Part shown: positions 28,703 through 37,524 of the stretch, in pieces
Layout: the number at the start of each line of letters is the position of its first letter
Position numbering within the stretch: the stretch's first letter is position 1
Assembly: GCA_020249285.1 (NCBI GenBank)
Contig: JADCFX010000008.1
Coordinates: 62,001 to 126,000 of the forward strand
DNA length: 64,000 nt
Direction of reading: 5' to 3'
DNA from: Roseomonas sp.
Lineage (GTDB): Bacteria; Pseudomonadota; Alphaproteobacteria; Acetobacterales; Acetobacteraceae
Notes under the pieces: generated by a model
Databases searched by the model: none
What the model was told of the DNA's origin: nothing
What the model saw: only the letters and a program-made list of their open reading frames with translations
Position numbers and translations under genes: made by a program

Positions 28703-29002
28703 CTATTTCTCCTTGAAAGACAAAAGCACGAATTCAGTCACAACCGCATCGGTGAATTTTAAATACAGCAGCAAGCCGTCATGCGGCACGTGATAAACAT
28801 CCTGCCACTGGCGGTGATCTCCAAGGCTAGTGGTGGATTTCACGAAATGCGCTGCCTCCATACTTGCCACCGCCGCCGCCACATCATCCATGCGATAGCC
28901 AAGCGCGATGGCAGAACGCGCGTCTGCCATGGTGATCGCGCGTTCCCGCGCGAAAGCCGCCTTGAAGGCAGCGAGATCATGGCTTCGCTATCGCTTATCC
29001 AT
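28703..29002 (-). pseudogene. mqsR: mqsR toxin gene with in-frame amber codon
   Basis: From the ATG at 29002 the frame reads MDKR, then TAG (plus-strand cta at 28988-28990), then RSHDLAAFKAAFARE and on to the MqsR signatures HRQWQDVYHVP, LYLKF and EFVLLSFKEK. Without the stop it would be 99 residues, the normal length of the MqsR ribonuclease. Residues after the stop match the family N-terminus, so the ATG at 29002 is the natural start. An internal ATG at 28930 could give a 75-residue product lacking the N-terminal strand and helix. Likely an inactivated toxin, a suppressible amber, or a sequencing error. The antitoxin gene follows one base later. Confidence 0.75.
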
Positions 29003-29014
29003 GTGGTTTCATAC

Positions 29015-29027
29015 CACCTTTAAGGTT
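29015..29027. promoter_or_regulatory. Candidate MqsA operator
   Basis: CACCT-TTA-AGGTT lies 13 bases upstream of the mqsR ATG. The E. coli MqsA operator is a palindrome AACCT-N(2-4)-AGGTT; this site has an exact right half, one mismatch in the left half and a 3-base spacer. It straddles the end of the upstream cupin gene, so the mqsRA promoter would start in or just after that gene. Binding is inferred from the motif and position. Confidence 0.6.
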
Positions 29028-29028
29028 G

Positions 29029-29376
29029 TTATGGCAAGCTCTTTTCCCCACCCTTCGCCCCATAAAAAACCACCCAAGTCGCAAAATCGGGCGAGAAATC
29101 CTCAAACCGATGCGGCTCCCCCGCGCGCACGAAAAGCGCGTCATGCGGGGCGAAGGGCACACGTTCCGCGCCACGCCGTAACCAGCCGGTGCCGGAGGCA
29201 ATGATGTAAAGCTCATCCTGTTCATGCGGGGTTTGCACATCCTCACCCTTCGGCGCGAACCAGCGAAGCTGCATCGTGCCATGCGCCAGCAGCAGCGCGG
29301 AAAGCCGGCCTGGGGCATTCGGGGCAGCAGCGGCCTCAGTGGCCGTGATCAGGGTGCGGGGCGGGGCTTCAGACAT
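29029..29376 (-). CDS. Small cupin-domain protein
   Basis: A 115-residue single-cupin protein. It shows the two cupin motifs: histidine and acidic residues in TPHEQDELYIIASGTGWL, and a second conserved stretch in VRAGEPHRFEDF, which together would bind a metal. No enzyme family can be assigned with confidence. Its start overlaps the end of a VOC-family gene by 8 bases, and a PPOX-family gene precedes that, so the three form a compact operon. Confidence 0.8.
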   Translation of the reverse strand: MSEAPPRTLITATEAAAAPNAPGRLSALLLAHGTMQLRWFAPKGEDVQTPHEQDELYIIASGTGWLRRGAERVPFAPHDALFVRAGEPHRFEDFSPDFATWVVFYGAKGGEKSLP

Positions 29377-30169
29377 TCTGGTTCACCTCAATCATATTGC
29401 CGGAGGGGTCGAGCACGTAAATCTGATGCATCCCCGCCATGGCGTAAACGCCGGCATCGGAAACCAGCACGCCCGCCGCTTCCAGCCGCACCTTCACCGC
29501 CAGCACATCCGGCACGCAAAATGCCGGGTGCCCGCCGATGGAAGGGTTATGCGCGAAGCGATTGCGATACGCGAAGCCCGCATCCGGGCGGATGATATGC
29601 AGCCCGCTATTGTCATCGGCCGTGGTGAGCACAGCCAATTCAGCGGGGTCTATGCTGAAATCCCCGCGCTGCGCCGCCGATTGCCAACGCCCTTCCGCCA
29701 TGCCGATGATGTCTGTGTAAAACGCCACCGCCTCGCGCACCTTCTGCGCTTGCAAATTGACGTGATGGATATGCCAAGGGGGCTCTGATGGCGCCGCCGC
29801 ACCCGCTTGCAGCAGCACCAAAAGATTGAGCGCCGGGTCCAGCGTGTAAATCGCCGGCTGCGCAAATTCCCAAGGCAAAGCCAGCGCATAAGCCAGCCCC
29901 GCCTGATCCAGCCTCGCGACCACAGCTGCGAGCGAGGCAACTTCCAGCGCGACATAACGCGCGCCCACCGGGCCAAGCAGCGTAGCACCAGACCGTGCCA
30001 ACACCGCTCCAGGCCGATGCAAGCGCAAGCCGCGCCCGGCTGCGCCAATGAAGCGGCTTTGCTCATCCGGCGCCTCTGCCACGCCAAGCCCGATCAGCGT
30101 GCCAAAGAAATGCGCCGCCGCATCCAAATCATGGGCAACAAGCGATACGTGATGGATGGACCAGGTCAT
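29369..30169 (-). CDS. VOC (glyoxalase/dioxygenase) superfamily protein, two domains
   Basis: A 266-residue protein built of two vicinal-oxygen-chelate modules. One starts at IHHVSLVAHDLDAAAHFF and the other at about residue 140 with IHHVNLQAQKVREAVAFY. It ends with the typical YVLDPSGNMIEVNQN. Extradiol dioxygenases and glyoxalase-like isomerases share this layout, and the specific activity is not evident. ATG at 30169 was chosen because the family sequence (MTWSIHHV) begins there. It overlaps the downstream cupin gene. Confidence 0.83.
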   Translation of the reverse strand: MTWSIHHVSLVAHDLDAAAHFFGTLIGLGVAEAPDEQSRFIGAAGRGLRLHRPGAVLARSGATLLGPVGARYVALEVASLAAVVARLDQAGLAYALALPWEFAQPAIYTLDPALNLLVLLQAGAAAPSEPPWHIHHVNLQAQKVREAVAFYTDIIGMAEGRWQSAAQRGDFSIDPAELAVLTTADDNSGLHIIRPDAGFAYRNRFAHNPSIGGHPAFCVPDVLAVKVRLEAAGVLVSDAGVYAMAGMHQIYVLDPSGNMIEVNQNV

Positions 30170-30176
30170 GACGCCC

Positions 30177-30830
30177 TCACCCAATCTTGAACCGCGTCAG
30201 ATATTCCGGCGGCGTCGCCACACTGCCGCGCGCATCGGGAATGGGCGGCAGGGTGCGGGTTTCCAGCGGCAACACGCCGGCCCAGACATCCTGCGCCAAA
30301 TCCTCATCCGGATCGCCAGGCGGGCCGCTCCGGATTTTCGCCGAAGCCTCATTGATTTCAATCGCGAGCACGGTTGTCGCCTTGGCTTCATAGGCGGTCA
30401 TTGGGCGGAGCCTATCCCAGCGACCCGGGAACATGCCTTCCACAAAGCGCTTCAGCCGCGCTTCCTTCTCGGCCGGGTCGGCAATCAGCCGGGCGCGGCC
30501 AAGCAGCATGACCGAACGATAATTGACCGAATGATTATAGGCAGACCGCGCCAGCACCAGCCCATCCATCAGCGTGACCGTGACGCAGACATCCGCCTCA
30601 ATACAGGTTTCAATCATGCGGCTGGCGGCAGACCCATGCCAATAAACGTGGTCTCCTTCGCGCCATTGCAGCGTCGGTGTCACGAAGGGCGCGCCCTTCA
30701 GCACATAGGCAATATGCGCCAGCGGCTGCGCATCCAGAATGGCGTCAATGCTCGCGCGGTCATAAGCGCCGCGTTCATGCATGCGCTTGACGCGCGTGCG
30801 CTCACTCGGCGCTGCGCTGGTACGGGGCAT
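30177..30830 (-). CDS. Pyridoxamine 5'-phosphate oxidase-like (PPOX) flavoprotein
   Basis: A 217-residue split-barrel flavin-binding protein of the Nim/PPOX group. Family features are the AHIAYVLKGAPFVTPTLQW strand pair, VYWHGSAASRM, VCVTVTLMDGLVLARSAYNH, and SVMLLGRARLI. Such proteins bind FMN, F420 or haem and often lack defined substrates. It is the first gene of a probable operon with the VOC and cupin genes: its stop lies 8 bases before the VOC ATG. Confidence 0.85.
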   Translation of the reverse strand: MPRTSAAPSERTRVKRMHERGAYDRASIDAILDAQPLAHIAYVLKGAPFVTPTLQWREGDHVYWHGSAASRMIETCIEADVCVTVTLMDGLVLARSAYNHSVNYRSVMLLGRARLIADPAEKEARLKRFVEGMFPGRWDRLRPMTAYEAKATTVLAIEINEASAKIRSGPPGDPDEDLAQDVWAGVLPLETRTLPPIPDARGSVATPPEYLTRFKIG

Positions 30831-30977
30831 AGGGCGGGCTCCTCATTTGCTTGCCTAGTGGCTGAGGCTGCGGGAAAGAAGGCGCGCTGAAAAGGCCTTG
30901 TTTTGAAAACGCCTTGAATTCTCCGTAAGCTGCCAGGCCTTCCTAGCCCCGCGCGTGTAACCCCCAGATTCTTGGAT

Positions 30978-31095
30978 GGTGCGCTTCAAATGAGTAACCC
31001 ATCCGGATTAGTCGCTCTCGGGACGCCGATGGCGTTGACCCGTGCTGCCGATCAGTCCGCGAATACTGGCACGCTCCGGCCTAGGTTACTGCACC
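30978..31095. other. Imperfect long hairpin in the 317-base gap before the cysteine desulfurase gene
   Basis: The gap 30831-31147 has no protein gene. Within it three complementary blocks nest: GGTGC (30978) with GCACC (31091), GTAACC (30994) with GGTTAC (31084), and CCGGA (31003) with TCCGG (31075). An asymmetric 11-base bulge sits on the left arm, and an inner hairpin CGCC-GAT-GGCG lies at 31024-31034. A rod with a large bulge recalls 6S-type or leader RNAs, but I see no family signature and the strand is undetermined. It ends about 50 bases before the desulfurase ATG. Confidence 0.3.
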
Positions 31096-31147
31096 GCTTT
31101 AGCGCCCCCATCTAGCCCTGCGCCGTCTTCGGGGCCATCTTCACCCC

Positions 31148-32335
31148 ATGTCTTTGCCCAACCAACCTATCTATCTGGATAACCACGCCACCACGCCGGT
31201 TGACCCGCGCGTGATCCAGGCCATGCGCCCCTTTTGGGAAGCGCAATTCGCCAACCCCGCCAGCGCCGAACACGCCATGGGGCGCGCGGTAGCGGAAGCG
31301 GTGGAAACGGCACGCGAACACATCGCCGAATTAATCGGCGCCTCGGCGGCCGAAATCATCCTGACGTCCGGTGCGACCGAGGCGAATAACCTCGCCATCA
31401 AAGGCGCCGCGCGCTTTGCCGCCAGCCACGGCGATCCCCGCCGGCGCATCATCACCGTCGCGACCGAGCATAAATGTGTGCTCGAATCCGTGCGCGACCT
31501 GGCGCAGGAGGGGTTTGAACCCGTTTTCCTGCCCGTCGGCGCTGATGGGCTGCTTGATCCCGAGGCGCTCCGCGCCGCCTGTGATGAAAACACGCTGTTG
31601 GTTTCCATCATGGCGGTGAATAATGAAATCGGGGTGATCCAGGACTTGGCCACGCTTGGCGCCATCGCCAAGGAAGCCGGTGCCGCCTTTCATACCGATG
31701 CCGCTCAGGCGGCAGGGCGCATTCCGCTCGATGTCGGGGAAATCCAGGCCGATCTGATGTCCCTTTCCGGGCATAAGGTCTATGGCCCGCGCGGCATTGG
31801 CGCGCTTTATGTCCGCCGCCGGCCCCGCATGCGCCTCGCGGCGCTTTTCTCCGGGGGCGGGCAGGAAAGGGGCTTGCGGTCCGGCACGCTCCCCGCGCCC
31901 TTGGTGGTGGGGTTTGGGGAGGCCTGCCGGATTGCCGCCATTGAAGGCATGCTCGATTCCGGGCGCATCGCCGGCCAGCGGGACATCTTCCTGAACAAGC
32001 TCCGCGCCGAAATCCCAGGGCTGGTGGTCAATGCGGAAGGGTCGCCGCGCGTTTCGGGCAATCTCAACCTGACCTTTCCGGGCGGCGTGACCGCCCAAGC
32101 CCTCCTGGCTGGCGCGCCGCAACTCTGCGTTTCCACCGGCTCCGCCTGTTCCTCGGCGGAAATTGAGCCCTCATACGTGCTGCAAGCCATCGGCCTTGAA
32201 CCGGCAGCCGCCCGGGCCACCTTGCGGATCGGCATGGGACGCTTTACCTCGCCGGCAGAAGCGGAACTCGCTGCGGCAAGCCTTGCCGCTGCTTGGCACC
32301 GCGCAGCCTCCACAACAGACAAGATAAGTGATTAG
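31148..32335 (+). CDS. Cysteine desulfurase (NifS/IscS-like)
   Basis: A 395-residue PLP enzyme that takes sulfur from cysteine for Fe-S clusters, tRNA thiolation and cofactors. It starts [13 protein letters not shown], has the PLP lysine in LSGHK (K210) and the persulfide-forming cysteine in GSACSSAE (C334) on the mobile loop typical of group I (IscS/NifS) enzymes. Two bases separate it from the ferredoxin gene; tenA and mnmA follow on the same strand. MnmA needs a persulfide donor, so a functional link is likely. Confidence 0.92.
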   Translation: MSLPNQPIYLDNHATTPVDPRVIQAMRPFWEAQFANPASAEHAMGRAVAEAVETAREHIAELIGASAAEIILTSGATEANNLAIKGAARFAASHGDPRRRIITVATEHKCVLESVRDLAQEGFEPVFLPVGADGLLDPEALRAACDENTLLVSIMAVNNEIGVIQDLATLGAIAKEAGAAFHTDAAQAAGRIPLDVGEIQADLMSLSGHKVYGPRGIGALYVRRRPRMRLAALFSGGGQERGLRSGTLPAPLVVGFGEACRIAAIEGMLDSGRIAGQRDIFLNKLRAEIPGLVVNAEGSPRVSGNLNLTFPGGVTAQALLAGAPQLCVSTGSACSSAEIEPSYVLQAIGLEPAAARATLRIGMGRFTSPAEAELAAASLAAAWHRAASTTDKISD

Positions 32336-32337
32336 CC

Positions 32338-32667
32338 ATGCCGAAAATGGTATTCATCGAACGCGACGGAACGCAGAAGGAAGTGGAAGCGCCACTTGGC
32401 CTTTCCGTGTTGGAAATCGCGCACCGCAATAGCGTTGACATTGAAGGCGCCTGCGAAGGATCGCTGGCGTGTTCCACCTGCCATGTGATTGTGGATGGCG
32501 CCTGGTTTGGCAAGCTGGCCAAGCCCACGGAAGATGAGGAAGACATGCTCGACCTCGCTTTCGATTTGCAGGAAACCAGCCGCCTGGGTTGCCAGTTGAT
32601 CATGACGGATGCGCTGGATGGGCTGGTGGTGAAGCTGCCCGCCGGGTCGCGCAACGCGGGCGGCTGA
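32338..32667 (+). CDS. fdx: 2Fe-2S ferredoxin, ISC/adrenodoxin type
   Basis: A 109-residue ferredoxin with the cluster ligands C39-x5-C45-x2-C48 and C85. The surrounding sequence is the adrenodoxin/ISC type ([34 protein letters not shown]). It would supply electrons for Fe-S cluster assembly. The position directly after a cysteine desulfurase supports that role, although iscU, iscA and hscAB are not here. The coupling to the next gene is tight, with 3 bases between them. Confidence 0.92.
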   Translation: MPKMVFIERDGTQKEVEAPLGLSVLEIAHRNSVDIEGACEGSLACSTCHVIVDGAWFGKLAKPTEDEEDMLDLAFDLQETSRLGCQLIMTDALDGLVVKLPAGSRNAGG

Positions 32668-32670
32668 GGC

Positions 32671-33372
32671 ATGGCCGCGCCATGGGATGAATTCGGCGTG
32701 GAAGGCGGCTTGTTTCGCAAGCTGTCGGCTGCGTCTGCGACCGAATGGCGCGATTATACTTGGCATCCCTTTGTGCAATCGCTTTCCGCAGGCACTTTGC
32801 CGCTCAAGGCGTTTCAGCATTATTTGATCCAGGATTATCTGTTCCTGATCCATTTCGCCCGCGCCAAGGCTTTGGCCGTTCTGAAGGGCGAAAGCCTGGC
32901 GGCGATGCGGGATAAGGCCGCGGCGGTGTTGGCTATCTTGGATGAAACCAAGCTCCATCTGAAATACTGCGCCGAATGGGGGCTTTCGGAAGCGGACGTG
33001 GTGTCCGTGCCGGAAACGGCCGAGACTGTTTCCTATACGCGCTGGGTGCTGGATCGCGGCTATGCTGGCGATATTCTGGATTTGGAAGTGGCTTTGGTGC
33101 CCTGCACCGTGGGTTATGCCCAAGTGGCGCTCCGTATCCTGGCGGACCCAGCGCGGCAGCGGGATGGCAACGCTTATCAGTCCTGGATTGATACCTATGG
33201 CGCCGCTTCCTATCAGGAAATGGCCCATGCCGCAGCGCGGCGAATTGATGCGCTTGGTGTCTCCCATGGTGGGGAGGCACGGTTCGCGCGTCTGGCGGCG
33301 GATTTCGCCGAAGCGGCGCGGCTGGAACAGCGCTTCTGGCAGCAGGGGCTTGATGCGGTGGGGCGCGGCTGA
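32671..33372 (+). CDS. tenA: TenA/thiaminase II family protein
   Basis: A 233-residue helical protein of the TenA family, which hydrolyses aminopyrimidine breakdown products for thiamine salvage. The conserved aspartate is in YLIQDYLFL (about D55) and the catalytic cysteine in ALVPCTVGYA (about C145). A conserved C-terminal glutamate region follows. Its position between a ferredoxin and mnmA suggests one sulfur-linked transcript, though thiamine salvage itself does not need sulfur transfer. Confidence 0.88.
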   Translation: MAAPWDEFGVEGGLFRKLSAASATEWRDYTWHPFVQSLSAGTLPLKAFQHYLIQDYLFLIHFARAKALAVLKGESLAAMRDKAAAVLAILDETKLHLKYCAEWGLSEADVVSVPETAETVSYTRWVLDRGYAGDILDLEVALVPCTVGYAQVALRILADPARQRDGNAYQSWIDTYGAASYQEMAHAAARRIDALGVSHGGEARFARLAADFAEAARLEQRFWQQGLDAVGRG

Positions 33373-33374
33373 TC

Positions 33375-34478
33375 ATGCGCGTGCTGGTGGCCATGTCGGG
33401 TGGGGTGGATAGCAGCGTGGTTGCCGCGCTGCTGCAGGAAGCCGGGCATGAGGTGATTGGCGCCACCTTGCAGCTTTATGATCACGGCGCGGCTTTGCAG
33501 AAAAAAGGCGCTTGCTGCGCGGGGCAGGATATTCTGGATGCGCGGCGCGTGGCCGATAAGCTTGGCATCGCGCATTACGTACTGGACCGGGAAGAGATTT
33601 TCCGCCGCGATGTGATGGCCGATTTCGCCGATAGCTATGCGCGCGGCGAAACGCCCGTGCCCTGCATCCGCTGCAATCAAACCGTGAAATTCCGCGACAT
33701 GGTGGCCATGGCCGAGGATTTGGGGTGCGAGGCTTTGGCCACCGGCCATTACGCGCGGCGCATCGAAGGCCCGGATGGTGCTGAATTGCATCGCGCCGTG
33801 GACCCTGATCGGGACCAAAGCTATTTCCTGGCCGCCACCACGCGCGCGCAGCTTGCAATGGCGCGCTTCCCGCTGGGTGACATGCCGGACAAAGCCACGG
33901 TGCGCGCTGCTGCCGCGCGGCTTGGCCTGGCGGTGGCGGAGAAGCCCGATAGCCAGGATATCTGTTTTGTGCCCGCCGGGCGTTATGATGCGCTGGTGGG
34001 TAAGCTGCGCCCCGATGCGGCCGAGCCCGGCGAATTTATCCATGCCGATGGCCGCGTGCTGGGCCAGCATGGCGGGATTTCCGGCTTCACTGTGGGGCAG
34101 GGGCGGGGCCTGGGGCAGGCTTCCTGGGATGGTGAGGAAAAGCTTTACGTGGCCGCGGTGGATGCGCCCAAGCGCCGGATTGTGCTGGCCCCCCGCGCCG
34201 GGCTTGAACGGCGCGATGCCGAAGTCGGTGAGGTGAATTGGCTGATCCCACCGCCCGCCGCACCGCTGCGCTGCGCCGTAAAACTGCGCGCCCGCGAAGT
34301 GCCGCGTGCCGCCGAAGTCACCTGGGATGCGGCGGCCGGGCTTTTGCGCGTGGTTTTGGACGAGCCGGGCGTGATCGCGCCCGGCCAAGCCTGCGTCATG
34401 TATGATGAGGACCGCGTATTGGGGGGCGGTTTCCTGCGGACGCGGCTTTCGGTTGACACTGACCGGGCAGCGGCCTAA
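33375..34478 (+). CDS. mnmA: tRNA 2-thiouridylase MnmA
   Basis: A 367-residue enzyme that puts sulfur on U34 of Lys, Glu and Gln tRNAs. The PP-loop is SGGVDSS (residues 8-14), the nucleophilic cysteine is in CIRCN (C100), and the persulfide-carrying cysteine is in SQDICFVP (C197). ATP pyrophosphatase and C-terminal barrel domains are complete. It starts 2 bases after tenA and ends 15 bases before tRNA-Met. The sulfur donor is plausibly the desulfurase three genes upstream. Confidence 0.96.
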   Translation: MRVLVAMSGGVDSSVVAALLQEAGHEVIGATLQLYDHGAALQKKGACCAGQDILDARRVADKLGIAHYVLDREEIFRRDVMADFADSYARGETPVPCIRCNQTVKFRDMVAMAEDLGCEALATGHYARRIEGPDGAELHRAVDPDRDQSYFLAATTRAQLAMARFPLGDMPDKATVRAAAARLGLAVAEKPDSQDICFVPAGRYDALVGKLRPDAAEPGEFIHADGRVLGQHGGISGFTVGQGRGLGQASWDGEEKLYVAAVDAPKRRIVLAPRAGLERRDAEVGEVNWLIPPPAAPLRCAVKLRAREVPRAAEVTWDAAAGLLRVVLDEPGVIAPGQACVMYDEDRVLGGGFLRTRLSVDTDRAAA

Positions 34479-34493
34479 CTCGCGGGCCAGATT

Positions 34494-34570
34494 GGCGGCG
34501 TAGCTCAGCTGGTTAGAGCACGGCACTCATAATGCCGGGGTCAGCGGTTCAAGTCCGCTCGCCGCTACCA
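34494..34570 (+). tRNA. tRNA-Met (anticodon CAT)
   Basis: A 77-base cloverleaf. The acceptor arm GGCGGCG pairs with CGCCGCT (ending in one G-U pair). The D-arm is GCTC/GAGC, the anticodon stem is CGGCA/TGCCG with loop CTCATAA, and the T-arm carries GGTTCAAGTCC. The 3' CCA is encoded. The G-U end pair and overall sequence resemble elongator tRNA-Met; a lysidine-modified Ile tRNA with the same anticodon cannot be excluded by eye, although the sequence looks less like one. Confidence 0.93.
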
Positions 34571-34609
34571 TTCACCAGGCGCTTGGATGGTGTTTTGGGG
34601 GCATTCGCC

Positions 34610-35932
34610 ATGGCAAAAAACGCGCATGTGATCTCGGCCGAGGAAGCCGCGGCGCTGGTGAAGCCCGGCGATTGGCTCGATTTCGGCGCCTGCTTCAACC
34701 AGCCTGATGTTTTTGATCGTGCCCTCGCCGCACGCAAAGAAACGCTCCGCAATATACGCATTCGCAACTGTCTCAGCATGAAGCCGCGCGCCTTTCTGGA
34801 ACAGGACCCGGAAGGGGCGCATTTCGCCTGCTACAACTGGCATTTTTCAGGCTATGACCGGCGCAAGCATGATCAGGGGCTGGTCAATTATCTGCCCTGC
34901 CATCTTGGTGAAATCCCGGATTATTATCGCCGCTTCCTGCCGCGCACTGACATCGCCGTGCTGCGCGCAGCGCCGATGGACGCGGAAGGCTATTTCAACC
35001 TTGGCCCGGTCAGTATCTGGCATCCGGCCATTGTCGAAACCGCCAAGACTCTCATCATCGAAACCCTGCCCGATATGCCGCGCGTGGTTGGCACGCATGT
35101 GCGCGTGCATCGCAGCCAGGTGGATTACGTGATTGAGGGCGATGATGTGCCAACGCCGGAGTTACCCAATGCCGAAGCGTCTGAGGTGGACCGCGCCGTG
35201 GCGGCCTTGATCGCCGAGCAGATCGAAGATGGTTCTTGCCTGCAAGTTGGCATTGGCGGCATGCCCAATGCGGTCACCGCCCTATTGCAGCAGTCTTCCG
35301 TGCGTGATCTTGGCATCCATACCGAAATGCTGAACGAGGGTCTGGTTGAACTATATCTTGCCGGGCGGATCAGCGGGGCGCGCAAGGCTTTCGATCAGGG
35401 TTTGGTCACCTATAGCTTCGCCCTCGGCAGCCGCCGGCTTTATGATACGCTGCGCGATAATGATGATTTCATTGTCCGGCCCGTTGATGAGACCAATATG
35501 CCCGACATTATCGCGCGCAATGATCGCGCGGTCGCGATCAACAACACCACGCAAATTGATCTTCAGGGCCAGGCGGCATCTGAATCGGATGGTCATCGCC
35601 ATATCAGCGGCACGGGCGGCCAGGCGCAATTCGTGCGCGGCGCCTATGCGTCCAAGGGCGGCAAAAGCTTTATCTGCCTGGCGTCCACCTATGAACGCAA
35701 GGGCGTGCGGAAAAGCCGCATTGTCTTGAATCTGACAGCAGGCAATGTCGTTACCACCGCGCGGTCAGATCAGATGTATGTCGTCACGGAATACGGCATT
35801 GCCAATCTGAAGGGGCTTTCGGTCGCTGAACGCGCGCGCGCCATTATTGGCTTGGCTCACCCCGATTATCGTGAGGATCTGTCGCGTGAGGCGCGCGACC
35901 ATGGGCTGGTGCCGCGGCATTTTCTCTCATGA
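34610..35932 (+). CDS. Acetyl-CoA hydrolase/transferase family protein (CoA-transferase)
   Basis: A 440-residue family I CoA-transferase of the acetyl-CoA hydrolase/4-hydroxybutyrate CoA-transferase group. Features are VGIGGMPNAVTALL for CoA binding, then GIHTEMLNEGLVELY, where the glutamate is the likely CoA-ester-forming residue, and TEYGIANLKGL near the end. ATG at 34610 is used because the upstream open frame runs through the tRNA. It would exchange CoA between acetate or butyrate-type acids. Substrates are not determined. Confidence 0.87.
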   Translation: MAKNAHVISAEEAAALVKPGDWLDFGACFNQPDVFDRALAARKETLRNIRIRNCLSMKPRAFLEQDPEGAHFACYNWHFSGYDRRKHDQGLVNYLPCHLGEIPDYYRRFLPRTDIAVLRAAPMDAEGYFNLGPVSIWHPAIVETAKTLIIETLPDMPRVVGTHVRVHRSQVDYVIEGDDVPTPELPNAEASEVDRAVAALIAEQIEDGSCLQVGIGGMPNAVTALLQQSSVRDLGIHTEMLNEGLVELYLAGRISGARKAFDQGLVTYSFALGSRRLYDTLRDNDDFIVRPVDETNMPDIIARNDRAVAINNTTQIDLQGQAASESDGHRHISGTGGQAQFVRGAYASKGGKSFICLASTYERKGVRKSRIVLNLTAGNVVTTARSDQMYVVTEYGIANLKGLSVAERARAIIGLAHPDYREDLSREARDHGLVPRHFLS

Positions 35933-35987
35933 TCTGTCTGCGTCGTTGAGCTTAAGATGCATTGATGTCAAAACAATGAAGCAGATT

Positions 35988-37289
35988 TCAATCGGCGTAG
36001 AGATCGGCCCTCGTCGGCGGCAATTCGGACGGGCCCTTCACGCGTTTTGAAGCCAAGGTCTGGAAAATCCCAACGGTATTGCGTTGAAACGCCAGTGAGC
36101 AGCCGGCGAGATAGGCAAGCCACAGCCTGGTCTTTACACTGCCGATGACCGCTTCGGCTGTGGCTTGATTTTCAACCAGTTTATCATGCCACAGGCGGCA
36201 GGTGCGCGCGTAATGTTCTCGCCAAGCTTCGACATCATGCACCTCGAACCCGTGCCGCTGTAGATTGCCGATTGACATGCCAAGGTGATCCAATTCTCCA
36301 CCCGGAAAGATATACCGCGTAAGCGCAGCATATTCCTTGGCGTGTTTCGCGAAGGCCTTGTCATCGCGTTTCGCTGGTCTTGCGATGGTATGGTGCAGGT
36401 AAAGACCGCCCGGGCGCAGCAATCGGTTTACCGAGGAAAAATACATGTGGTGATTGGCGATGCCCACCTGTTCGAACATGCCGATGGATGAGACCTTATC
36501 AAACTGCCCCTGCATCTTGGTGTAATCCTGCAGCAGGATTTCCACACGCCCTTCCAGCCCCAACCGCTTGATTTTCGTGCGTGCCAATTCGGCCTGTTCA
36601 GACGACAAGGTTACGCCCGTGGCATGCACACCGTAATGGCGTGCCGCATGACACACCAATGCCCCCCAACCGCACCCAACATCGAGCAGGCGCTCCCCCG
36701 GTTTCAGCCGCAGTTTTCGGCAAATCATATGCAGCTTGTCCTGCTGCGCTGTCGCGATATCATTGTTCCAATCGCGAAAATAGGCGCAGGTATAGACCAT
36801 CTCCGGGTCGAGAAAGAGCGCATAGAAATCATTCGAAACATCGTAGTGATAATGCACATTCTCGCGGTTGGCTTCTTCGCTGCCATCCTTGCTCGCCTTG
36901 TCGCCCCGCACCTGTTCCAACGGAAAAGGGCCGCCGCGCGACAGGAACAGGAAGCGGAGCAAGGTCGTGATGAGTTCTTTCCGGTCCAGGCTGTGCAGCA
37001 AGGCTTTTGTGCGTACGGCAGGGCGGCGCGCCGCCAGATCAAATATGGAGCCATTCAGGATATCAAGCCGTGCCGAGACCCATAAATTCGCTAAGGTATC
37101 AATATTGGGTTTGCGCAGCAGGGCGGCGACCATTGCCTCATCTGCCAGGCGAATCATCAAGGAATCTTGCGGCAAGTTTTCAGGAATAGTGGAACCGTCC
37201 CAAAGCTGAAAACCGAACGCTAGGTCCAGACGCTCATGCGCCTGGGTCAATAGATGGCGAAAAGCCGCCAAGCGAGACTGGGCTGACAT
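35988..37289 (-). CDS. cfa: Cyclopropane-fatty-acyl-phospholipid synthase family methyltransferase
   Basis: A 433-residue SAM-dependent enzyme that would add a methylene bridge to unsaturated acyl chains of membrane lipids. An N-terminal domain (about 1-130) precedes the catalytic part with HYHYDVSNDFYALFLD, the SAM-binding motif LLDVGCGWGAL, and GMFEQVG. The C-terminus is family-typical (WLAYLAGCSLAFQRN). It stands alone, with 270 bases upstream that hold only a hairpin next to the following gene. Confidence 0.92.
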   Translation of the reverse strand: MSAQSRLAAFRHLLTQAHERLDLAFGFQLWDGSTIPENLPQDSLMIRLADEAMVAALLRKPNIDTLANLWVSARLDILNGSIFDLAARRPAVRTKALLHSLDRKELITTLLRFLFLSRGGPFPLEQVRGDKASKDGSEEANRENVHYHYDVSNDFYALFLDPEMVYTCAYFRDWNNDIATAQQDKLHMICRKLRLKPGERLLDVGCGWGALVCHAARHYGVHATGVTLSSEQAELARTKIKRLGLEGRVEILLQDYTKMQGQFDKVSSIGMFEQVGIANHHMYFSSVNRLLRPGGLYLHHTIARPAKRDDKAFAKHAKEYAALTRYIFPGGELDHLGMSIGNLQRHGFEVHDVEAWREHYARTCRLWHDKLVENQATAEAVIGSVKTRLWLAYLAGCSLAFQRNTVGIFQTLASKRVKGPSELPPTRADLYAD

Positions 37290-37524
37290 AAAGCTTGGTT
37301 CCTTGTTTTTGGGCGCGTTCTGCTCACGCCGTCGGGAAAATTCCCGGATCGCGCTTGGTATTTGGCTGGTCCACCATGGCGCATCGGAAAGTTACCAGAT
37401 ACAGCGTTCATAGTCTCGGCACCGTCTCGCGGTTCCGCAAACCAACACGGGCTGCTCCAAACCATCAGATAGTCGAATATTCGTGAAAGCAAAGTGCTTC
37501 CACTGGAATGAAAACCTTCAGGGA

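Noticed and set aside
34532..34609. Upstream extension of the CoA-transferase gene
   Set aside because: The extension would begin inside tRNA-Met. The conserved protein begins at the ATG at 34610.
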